7,127 nucleotides of DNA, taken from positions 1-7,127 of the forward strand of contig DAHXOQ010000147.1 of NCBI GenBank assembly GCA_027364815.1, read 5' to 3'. This document shows positions 1 to 4,952 of this stretch, one piece after another (the first letter of the stretch is position 1; each line of letters begins with the position of its first letter). This stretch comes from Acidobacteriaceae bacterium. Lineage in GTDB: Bacteria > Acidobacteriota > Terriglobia > Terriglobales > Acidobacteriaceae. A program made the translations under genes and the position numbers. The notes beneath the pieces were generated by a model. It did no database searches, had not been told where the DNA came from, and worked only from the letters and a program-made list of their open reading frames with translations.

Positions 1-9
1 CAATAAAAA

Positions 10-50
10 CAACGGCCCGGAGAGTTTCCTCTCCGGGCCGTTGCTTTTTT
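10..50. terminator. Strong bidirectional rho-independent terminator
   Basis: A perfect 15-bp stem (10-24 with 29-43) encloses a TTTC loop. On the plus strand it is followed by six T (45-50). On the minus strand the stem is followed by the complement of 4-9, also T-rich. It lies 11 bases beyond the stop codon of the minus-strand SurA-like gene and so should end that transcript. It can also stop plus-strand transcripts arriving from a gene left of the window, which suggests a convergent neighbour there. Confidence 0.93.
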
Positions 51-61
51 CTAAAACCTTC

Positions 62-1852
62 CTACTGTTGCGGCACAGGCGCTGTCGTCGGAGCTGGTGT
101 TGTCGTATCCGTGCTCTTCTGCGCATCCGCCTTTTTCTTCTGGTCTGCCAACCGAGTCTTTTCTCCTGCCGCTGTACCCGCTGACTTTTTCTTCTTGTTC
201 TTCTTCGCCGTATCTCCGGCCAATCCAAGTGGCGCTGCCTGTTGCTGACGATCAGCTATCTCCGTCGAATCCTCAGGCGGAGGCGTCGCTGCTGCTTCCG
301 TCGCTGCCGTCTTTGCCTTGGCCTTCTTCTTCGCCTTCTGAATCTCCGGCGCGCGTGCAGAGAAGCGCGTCTTTTCTGCCTTGGGCTCTTCCTTCACGGG
401 CGCATCCGGTACCGCATTCGCTGCCTCTTCCGTCTTATCCGGCAATGCCCCTGCGTTTTCCGTCTTGGTCGTCGCAGCCGCTTCCGGAAGAGTCTCGCGC
501 GGCGCCTGACCATAGCGAACCTTCTCTTTTTTGCCAGCCTTCTGCGACTTCTTCTCCGCCTTGGTCTCCTTCACTGCCGGCTTGCCGCCTGGTTTTGTCG
601 TCGTCGCATCTGTCACCACCTCCGGCGGCGGTGCCACATCACCAGCTGGCGCTGATTTCTGCCTGAACGTACGCGTCGTCTCGCGATACCTTACCCGCTC
701 TACCTTCTTCTTCTTCTTCGGTGCTGGTGGCGTATACGCGCTGTAGATCGGCTTCGTTTCCTTCGGGCTCGCGCCTGTGTCCACATACCCTGGCCGAATA
801 TCTATGTAACTCTCTTCGCGCATCTGCGTCAGGTATTCACGCATCGCCGGTTCCATGCGGCTCATATACAGGCTCTCTTCAACCTGCTGTTCTACATCCT
901 TCAGCGGCGCCACGCCACCCGGTACATGCTCAACCACTTTCAGAATCACGTATCCCTGTTTGGTGTGTATCGGCTCCGTTATCTCCCCGGACTTCAACGC
1001 GAATGTCTTGTCCTCAAGCACCTTCGCCAGCATCCCGCGCTTGTACTCGCCAAGATCACCGCCCTGCGCCGCCGTCTGCCCATCGCTGAATGACCGCGCC
1101 AGTTGCGCAAAATCTCCACCCGCATGCAACCGCGATTCAATATCGTCTGCCTTCGCCTTCGCCGTCGCAAGCTTCGCCGGATCGGGCGCTGTCGCCTCCC
1201 CGCCAATCGCCGGCGCTACACTACCAGACGAAATCAAAATCTCCTGCAGCCGCACGCTCTCTGGGCGCATGTACTCCTGCTTGTGCGCGTTGTAATACTG
1301 CTGCACTTCGCCCGGCGTAAACTGTACCTTGCGCCCCAGCTCCTGGCGCATCACATCTTGCGTAATAATGCTGTTCCGGATCTTCGCCTTGAAATCCTCA
1401 AACGATATCCCCTTCTCCTTCGCCGCCTTCTCCAGGTCTTCAAGGCTCTCCATGTTGTACTGCTTGCGGATCTCGTCAAGACGCTTGATCAGCTCCGTCT
1501 CGCCGTTGATCCCCAGCTCCTTGCCCTTCGAAAGCCAAAGCTGCTGGTCTATCAACCCGCGCAGAATATCCTTGTGTCCTTCGCTGATCGCCTGCATCGA
1601 TTCCCCGCGCTGCCGCGCTTCCGCGTCGTAGTCCTTCAACGCCCGCTCATAATCCGAACGCGAGATAATCTGGTCGTTGATGCGCGCCACTATCTCTTCT
1701 ACCGTCACGCCTCCATACGGGCTGTCGTTCACCGCAGGCTTCGTCTGTGCGCTCAGAACGGCGCTGTAGGTTGTGGCGCAGAATATGGTGGCAATCATCA
1801 ACGCGCCAAATGCGACGCCCGCAGAAGTACTTCGAAGTGTTCTCAAGGTCAT
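62..1852 (-). CDS. SurA-like periplasmic parvulin-domain chaperone with long basic tail
   Basis: The 596-residue product is an exported SurA/PpiC-type protein, probably a periplasmic folding factor for outer-membrane or secreted proteins. Residues 1-35 form a Sec signal (basic start, hydrophobic run, LSA before Q36). Residues about 50-175 match the helical SurA N-terminal domain. Residues about 196-312 are one parvulin domain, with ARSFSDG, the GGDLGEY motif and a GYVILKVVE end. E. coli SurA has two parvulin domains; this has one. The two histidines usual in parvulin active sites (xHIL and GYHI) are E204 and V302 here, so isomerase activity is doubtful and chaperoning more likely. From about residue 377 to the end lies a low-complexity Lys/Ala/Pro/Thr/Glu tail with four E-[RK]-[VT]-R-[YFL] motifs. 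The ATG at 1852 is chosen because the signal peptide begins there; the ribosome site is weak (GGA close upstream). I am sure of the family, not of the exact role. Confidence 0.9.
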   Translation of the reverse strand: MTLRTLRSTSAGVAFGALMIATIFCATTYSAVLSAQTKPAVNDSPYGGVTVEEIVARINDQIISRSDYERALKDYDAEARQRGESMQAISEGHKDILRGLIDQQLWLSKGKELGINGETELIKRLDEIRKQYNMESLEDLEKAAKEKGISFEDFKAKIRNSIITQDVMRQELGRKVQFTPGEVQQYYNAHKQEYMRPESVRLQEILISSGSVAPAIGGEATAPDPAKLATAKAKADDIESRLHAGGDFAQLARSFSDGQTAAQGGDLGEYKRGMLAKVLEDKTFALKSGEITEPIHTKQGYVILKVVEHVPGGVAPLKDVEQQVEESLYMSRMEPAMREYLTQMREESYIDIRPGYVDTGASPKETKPIYSAYTPPAPKKKKKVERVRYRETTRTFRQKSAPAGDVAPPPEVVTDATTTKPGGKPAVKETKAEKKSQKAGKKEKVRYGQAPRETLPEAAATTKTENAGALPDKTEEAANAVPDAPVKEEPKAEKTRFSARAPEIQKAKKKAKAKTAATEAAATPPPEDSTEIADRQQQAAPLGLAGDTAKKNKKKKSAGTAAGEKTRLADQKKKADAQKSTDTTTPAPTTAPVPQQ

Positions 1853-1911
1853 AGTTTCCAGAAATGCCTGCGGATGAATGGAAAAATCTCCGCAATATGC
1901 ATATAGACGTT

Positions 1912-1940
1912 ATTGTAAACGGCGGGAGAGCCGGTTTCAC
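1912..1940 (-). promoter_or_regulatory. Candidate promoter of the SurA-like gene
   Basis: Read on the minus strand, GTGAAA (1935-1940) and TACAAT (1912-1917) are separated by 17 bases. They match 4 of 6 and 5 of 6 positions of the sigma-70 -35 and -10 consensus. Transcription would start near 1904, leaving a leader of about 50 bases. The -35 lies inside an inverted repeat, GGCGGG (1921-1926) with CCCGCC (1942-1947), which could be an operator or chance. Found by eye only. Confidence 0.35.
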
Positions 1941-2066
1941 ACCCGCCACCCCAGAATCCCTCCGAAATTACACCCGAATCAATCATTTATTCTCTTTAAG
2001 TGGTTCTGGACTTCTCATTTCTCCATCCATCACCATCCGGAGGCTGGCCCACATCTGACCCTCCAC

Positions 2067-2111
2067 GGAATTCTCTGTGAACCACTTCTCGTTTTTGAGA
2101 AGTGGGATTCC
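2067..2111. other. Hairpin in the long divergent intergenic region
   Basis: A perfect 9-bp stem (2082-2090 with 2097-2105) closes a GTTTTT loop. An outer GGAAT (2067-2071) can pair with ATTCC (2107-2111) across an uneven internal loop. Neither strand has a T-run after the stem, so it does not look like a rho-independent terminator. The left arm can also pair with 1998-2006 (nine bases, 1998-2006 with 2079-2087), giving a possible alternative fold. Function unknown; it may be an RNA structure or a protein site. Confidence 0.5.
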
Positions 2112-2242
2112 ATTCACTCCCTCACCTTGCCTGTTTGTTCCGTCAACGGCGCATCAGCCGCTTGCAATGCCTTGCAGATAATTACCCCCAATACGCGCAC
2201 AATAGAGTTGAAAAGGAAATCTCCATCTCCATCACTCCGTCC

Positions 2243-2277
2243 CTGACCCCTGACATCTGAAATCTGACACCTGTTTT
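2243..2277 (+). repeat. Heptanucleotide repeat tract (CTGANNN), five units
   Basis: CTGA begins at 2243, 2250, 2257 and 2264, with CTGT at 2271, an exact period of seven bases. The three bases after each CTGA vary (CCC, CAT, AAT, CAC). A tract with the same unit and period lies in the other orientation at 4282-4306. The two share the 11-mer TCTGACACCTG. Seven-base tandem repeats in intergenic DNA are known from cyanobacteria (STRR elements); whether this is a comparable family is not known to me. Confidence 0.7.
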
Positions 2278-2396
2278 CAAGATGGCTAACTAAATAGTCA
2301 ACATCATCGCCATCAACATCAAGTCAACTCCCCAGCAGTCAGTCACTTACCCCCTCCAACCCCTCAAAATTCGAAATGATTTTTTCAAAAAACCCG

Positions 2397-2413
2397 CTGT
2401 GAAACTGTGACAA
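2397..2413 (+). repeat. 17-bp direct repeat, copy 1 (double CTGTGA)
   Basis: The sequence CTGTGAAACTGTGACAA is identical to copy 2 at 2484-2500, 87 bp away. Within each copy CTGTGA occurs twice, eight bases apart, so the protease gene has four such half-sites upstream. The arrangement resembles binding half-sites arranged head to tail for a dimeric or cooperatively binding regulator. It is not the inverted TGTGA-N6-TCACA of CRP. Confidence 0.65.
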
Positions 2414-2483
2414 CCACCATAAATAAATCAAAACAAATCACATCCACCCGGTAAATCTCGCCAGTACACATCAAATCCAGTCA

Positions 2484-2500
2484 CTGTGAAACTGTGACAA
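2484..2500 (+). repeat. 17-bp direct repeat, copy 2 (double CTGTGA)
   Basis: Identical to the copy at 2397-2413. It ends about 70 bases before the predicted -10 of the protease gene, a position suited to an activator. In this copy only, GTCAC (2480-2484) also forms an inverted pair with GTGAC (2494-2498). A regulatory role is inferred from exact repetition upstream of a promoter and is untested. Confidence 0.65.
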
Positions 2501-2546
2501 TCTCCAAAACCCCTCATTTCGCCTTCACTTGCGTCTATTCCACCCA

Positions 2547-2577
2547 TTCGGCGTCTAAATATCCAGAGTGCTATACT
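2547..2577 (+). promoter_or_regulatory. Extended -10 promoter of the S41 protease gene
   Basis: TATACT at 2572-2577 is preceded by TG at 2569-2570 with one base between, the extended -10 pattern of sigma-70 promoters. The best -35 candidate, TTCGGC (2547-2552), is weak and 19 bases away. A start near 2584 would give a leader of about 78 bases. A weak -35 with an extended -10 fits a promoter helped by an activator, possibly at the repeats upstream. Confidence 0.55.
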
Positions 2578-2644
2578 CACTCGCAAGACGGTGATTTGGC
2601 CGCTCCTGGGCTTCGCTTCCCAGACACCGCCATATAAGCCGTTC

Positions 2645-2649
2645 GGAGG
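2645..2649 (+). promoter_or_regulatory. Ribosome binding site of the S41 protease gene, long spacing
   Basis: GGAGG is a strong Shine-Dalgarno core but sits 12 bases before the ATG at 2662, longer than the usual 5-9. No other in-frame start with a signal peptide is available, so the ATG is kept. Translation may be less efficient than the core suggests. Confidence 0.65.
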
Positions 2650-2661
2650 TTCTACCCAAGC

Positions 2662-4275
2662 ATGAATCGCAGCGCCACAAGGGCCTTTTTCCTATCCATA
2701 GCGTTTCTCGCCATCTGCGCAATTCTCGGCAGCACCATGCAAAGCCGCGTGGGTGCGCAATCCTCATCCGACGAAAGCCAACTGCGCGACAGCCTGAAGT
2801 CCTTCACCGATGTTTACGCGCTGGTCGAGCAGAATTACGCCGAGCCTATCACCGGCGACAAGGCCGATGAAGCGATCTACGACGGCGCAATTCCAGGCAT
2901 GCTCCGCATGCTCGATCCCCACTCCAATTTCTACGACCCCAAGGCCTACGCGAAAATGCGCGAGGATCAGCATGGCCGCTACTATGGAGTCGGCATGGTG
3001 ATTCAGCAGCAGGCGGGGAAAACTTTTGTTGCCTATCCCTTTGAAGACACGCCCAGCTTCCGCGCCGGTATTCATCCCGGCGACATTATTGCCTCGGTCG
3101 ATGGTAAGACGACCGATGGCGTGAGCTCTGACCTGGTGGCCAAAATGCTCAAGGGGCCCCGTGGTACCCATGTCACGGTTGAGATGATCCGTGAAGGACA
3201 GCCGAAGCCGCTGGTTTTTGATTTGGTGCGTGACGAGATTCCGCACCCGAGCGTGGATTTGAAATACGAGATTCGACCCGGGGTCGGCTACATTCACTTG
3301 AGCCAGTTCCAGGAGACGACCGCGCGCGAGATGATTGACGCCATTGACAGCTTTGGGGATATGAAGGGGCTGGTAATTGACCTGCGCGATAACCCGGGCG
3401 GATTGCTGAGCCAGGCGGTTGATATTTGCGATCACTTACTTTCGAAGGGACAGGAAATTGTCTCTCAGCGGGGTAGAGGTTCGTCTAGCCAGGAGTACTC
3501 TGCAACGCGCGGCAATGGCGGCAAAACTTTTCCTATCGTGGTGCTGGTGAACCGGAATACAGCTTCAGCAGCGGAGATTGTAAGCGGCGCGTTGCAGGAT
3601 CATGACCGTGCGCTGATTGTGGGCGAGACAACCTTTGGCAAGGGTTTGGTGCAGACTGTCTATGACCTGTCGAATCATTCGATGGCTTTGGCGCTGACGA
3701 CGTACCACTACTACACTCCATCGGGAAGACTGATTCAACGCGACTACTCAGGCGTGTCGCTATATGACTACTACTACAACCGCGCAGGTGCCTGGCCTTC
3801 GAATTCGACGAACCGCGAAGTGAAACTGACAGACGCGGGACGCACTGTCTATGGCGGCGGCGGAATTACCCCGGATGAAAAAATTGAGACGCCCAAGAGC
3901 ACGCACTTTGAAGATGTGCTCTACCAAAAGGGTGCCTTCTTCCACTTTGCGCCTAAATACATGGCCTTCAGAACGGTGGACAAGAACTTCCAGGTGGATG
4001 ATGCGATGCTCAAGGAGTTCAAGGATTCTCTGAAACGCGCGAAGATCAACTACACAGCTGAGGAGTTCAACGCTTCGCTTGATTTTATCAAGACGAGTTT
4101 GAAGGAACAGGTCTTCACCATTCAGTTTGGACAGAAGACAGGATTGCGCGTGATGCGTGATTGGGATCCTGTTTTGCAAAAGGCGCTGACCTACCTGCCT
4201 GAAGCGCAGGCTTTGGAAGACAATGCGCATAAGGTTGAGTTGAAGAAGGCGCAAGCGAGGAACGAAGCGCCGTAA
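2662..4275 (+). CDS. S41 family carboxyl-terminal processing protease (CtpA/Prc-like)
   Basis: The 537-residue product is an exported serine protease that trims or degrades envelope proteins from their C-termini. A signal peptide or membrane anchor spans residues about 8-32 (VGA before Q33). A helical N-terminal segment, with the characteristic MLDPHSNFYDP at about 83-93, precedes a PDZ domain (about 106-190, with AGIHPGDIIASVDG). The catalytic core follows: LRDNPGG at 241-247, the nucleophile Ser302 in NTASAAE, and Lys327 with Gln331 in GKGLVQ, the Ser-Lys arrangement of the family. All key residues are present, so it should be active. The C-terminal part (about 410-537) is helical and charged and lacks an obvious second domain. 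The gene stands alone, divergent from the SurA-like chaperone gene across a long gap. Both proteins act in the envelope, which suggests but does not prove linked function. Confidence 0.95.
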   Translation: MNRSATRAFFLSIAFLAICAILGSTMQSRVGAQSSSDESQLRDSLKSFTDVYALVEQNYAEPITGDKADEAIYDGAIPGMLRMLDPHSNFYDPKAYAKMREDQHGRYYGVGMVIQQQAGKTFVAYPFEDTPSFRAGIHPGDIIASVDGKTTDGVSSDLVAKMLKGPRGTHVTVEMIREGQPKPLVFDLVRDEIPHPSVDLKYEIRPGVGYIHLSQFQETTAREMIDAIDSFGDMKGLVIDLRDNPGGLLSQAVDICDHLLSKGQEIVSQRGRGSSSQEYSATRGNGGKTFPIVVLVNRNTASAAEIVSGALQDHDRALIVGETTFGKGLVQTVYDLSNHSMALALTTYHYYTPSGRLIQRDYSGVSLYDYYYNRAGAWPSNSTNREVKLTDAGRTVYGGGGITPDEKIETPKSTHFEDVLYQKGAFFHFAPKYMAFRTVDKNFQVDDAMLKEFKDSLKRAKINYTAEEFNASLDFIKTSLKEQVFTIQFGQKTGLRVMRDWDPVLQKALTYLPEAQALEDNAHKVELKKAQARNEAP

Positions 4276-4281
4276 CGGAGA

Positions 4282-4306
4282 TCAGGTGTCAGAGCTCAGA
4301 GATCAG
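4282..4306 (-). repeat. Heptanucleotide repeat tract (TCAGNNN on plus), four units
   Basis: TCAG starts at 4282, 4289, 4296 and 4303, exactly seven bases apart, beginning seven bases after the protease stop codon. Read on the minus strand it is CTGANNN, the unit found at 2243-2277. A 26-base alignment of the two has about 20 identities, so they are opposite-facing copies flanking the protease gene. Seen directly; no function known. Confidence 0.7.
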
Positions 4307-4322
4307 CAACTCTGGTAGCCCG

Positions 4323-4413
4323 TTTTGAAACCCTGCTTTGAAAGTCGCGTTTTGAAAGGGCACGACTTGAGTCGTGCCGCAAGACGCGGAGAATAAAGGG
4401 TGGGCTTTAGCCC
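4323..4413. repeat. Composite intergenic hairpin repeat (REP-like)
   Basis: Three TTTGAAA boxes (4324-4330, 4337-4343, 4351-4357) are spaced 13-14 bases apart. They are followed by an 8-bp hairpin, GGCACGAC (4359-4366) with GTCGTGCC (4371-4378) around TTGA. A second hairpin follows, GGGCT (4402-4406) with AGCCC (4409-4413). I recall similar GGCACGAC hairpins with a GGGCTTTAGCCC segment recurring between genes in Acidobacteriaceae genomes, so I read it as a dispersed non-coding repeat. That memory was not checked by a search. It carries no T-run and is unlikely to be the terminator. Confidence 0.6.
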
Positions 4414-4470
4414 CTGAGGGATGCTTTTTGGGATTAACCGTTGATGATTTTAGAAAGTTGAATTTTTAAT

Positions 4471-4505
4471 AAAGGCCATCCGTAAATGGGGGGCCTTTTG
4501 TTTTT
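4471..4505 (+). terminator. Rho-independent terminator after the S41 protease gene
   Basis: AAAGGCC (4471-4477) pairs with GGCCTTT (4492-4498). An alternative inner pairing, CCAT with ATGG, leaves a run of G bulged. The stem runs into TTTTGTTTTT (4496-4505). It is about 195 bases beyond the protease stop codon, with the two repeats between, and just ahead of the CDGSH gene region. It would insulate the small gene from read-through. Confidence 0.6.
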
Positions 4506-4507
4506 GA

Positions 4508-4529
4508 GGTGGTGTATACTGAATTAGTT
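4508..4529 (+). repeat. 22-bp direct repeat, copy 1, with -10-like TATACT
   Basis: Aligns without gaps to 4559-4580, matching 18 of 22 bases, offset 51 bp. The shared core is TAT, then one variable base, then CTGAAT(T/C)AGTT. This copy contains TATACT (4515-4520) directly after TG, the best -10 candidate for the CDGSH gene; the start would be near 4527. No good -35 is visible. The pair may be operator sites. Confidence 0.45.
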
Positions 4530-4558
4530 GTTTGAACAAGTAATTGGGCGGATTGGTG

Positions 4559-4580
4559 GGGGGTATATCCTGAATCAGTT
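4559..4580 (+). repeat. 22-bp direct repeat, copy 2
   Basis: Partner of the copy at 4508-4529. It ends 21 bases before the ribosome binding site of the CDGSH gene, so it lies in the leader if transcription starts at copy 1. A regulator bound to both would straddle the promoter and start of transcription. The repeat is seen; the role is inferred. Confidence 0.45.
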
Positions 4581-4616
4581 CACGACGCAATTATCACTCA
4601 CAAGGAGAAAAGGAAA

Positions 4617-4856
4617 ATGACCGAACCGGTAATTACACAGAAGGCGCCATTTGGCGTCGAGGTTGAGGCAGGCAAGAGCTACTACTGGTGTGCATGCGGC
4701 AAGAGCGCGACGCAGCCGTTTTGCGATGGCAGCCACAAGGGTAGCGGCATCAGCCCGATGAAGTATGAGGCGACAGAGACGAAGAAGGTTCACTTCTGCG
4801 GTTGCAGACATAGCCATAACTTGCCGTTATGCGATGGAACTCACAAGTCGCTGTAA
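4617..4856 (+). CDS. Small double-CDGSH iron-sulfur protein
   Basis: The 79-residue cytoplasmic protein carries two CDGSH-type iron-sulfur motifs. The first has Cys25, Cys27, Cys36 and His40 (ending CDGSH). The second has Cys61, Cys63, Cys72 and His76 (ending CDGTH). Each three-Cys, one-His set is the known ligand pattern for one redox-active 2Fe-2S cluster, so a single chain should hold two clusters. There is no signal peptide or membrane segment, unlike animal mitoNEET, which is anchored. Bacterial members of this size are thought to act in electron transfer or iron and redox balance; partner and substrate are not evident here. AAGGAG (4602-4607) sits nine bases before the ATG, a strong ribosome site. 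The gene is alone, bounded by terminator-like hairpins on both sides. Confidence 0.92.
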   Translation: MTEPVITQKAPFGVEVEAGKSYYWCACGKSATQPFCDGSHKGSGISPMKYEATETKKVHFCGCRHSHNLPLCDGTHKSL

Positions 4857-4880
4857 GCGAATTTTCCCGAACAAAAATCA

Positions 4881-4924
4881 GGGAGCTTTTGAAGGAGTGG
4901 ATGACCACTTTTTTAAAAGCTCCC
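4881..4924. terminator. Nested hairpin terminator between convergent genes
   Basis: A perfect 10-bp outer stem (GGGAGCTTTT 4881-4890 with AAAAGCTCCC 4915-4924) contains an inner stem AGTGG (4896-4900) with CCACT (4905-4909) around ATGA. On the minus strand the outer stem is followed by TGATTTTTGT, a usable T-run, so it should end the DUF62 gene (stop at 4953). On the plus strand the T-run is poor, so termination of the CDGSH gene there is less certain. Confidence 0.75.
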
Positions 4925-4952
4925 ATTTGCTTTGCAATCATATTTGGCGCGG

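Larger units (their letters stand above)
2221..2580 (+). other. C-rich, G-poor gene-free stretch before the protease gene
   Basis: By hand count, 2221-2520 contains about 100 C but only about 31 G on the plus strand, a skew far stronger than in the flanking genes. The stretch contains the heptad tract, both 17-bp direct repeats and a T6-C-A6 run (2380-2392). No convincing coding frame or RNA gene is visible. Unstructured C-rich, G-poor RNA is the known hallmark of Rho loading sites, so Rho control of plus-strand transcripts is one reading. A plain mutational skew is another. Confidence 0.5.

Noticed and set aside
97..666. 189-codon plus-strand open frame opposite the SurA-like gene tail, and a 267-codon frame at 1103-1906
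   Set aside because: Both are antisense to a well-supported gene. Their Ser/Pro/Leu/Arg-rich translations mirror the Lys/Ala/Pro codons of the real gene, with no recognisable domain.
1921..1950. A tRNA-like T-arm look (GGTTTCAC followed by CCC) and possible attachment-site remnant
   Set aside because: No matching acceptor, D or anticodon arms nearby, loop does not fit the canonical T-loop, and no integrase is present.
1878..2246. 122-codon plus-strand open frame, and a 64-codon frame at 1864-2058, in the long intergenic gap
   Set aside because: No ribosome site, no domain, odd composition (His/Pro/Arg-rich), and the frame runs through hairpin and repeat DNA.
2484..2500. CRP-type binding site from TGTGA
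   Set aside because: The TGTGA units are in the same direction, not inverted as TGTGA-N6-TCACA.
2764..3435. 223-codon minus-strand open frame inside the protease gene
   Set aside because: Antisense shadow of the PDZ and catalytic region; no family resemblance.
4324..4357. Three spaced TTTGAAA boxes as a mini CRISPR
   Set aside because: Units are only seven bases with 6-7 base gaps, far too short for repeats and spacers, and no cas genes are near.
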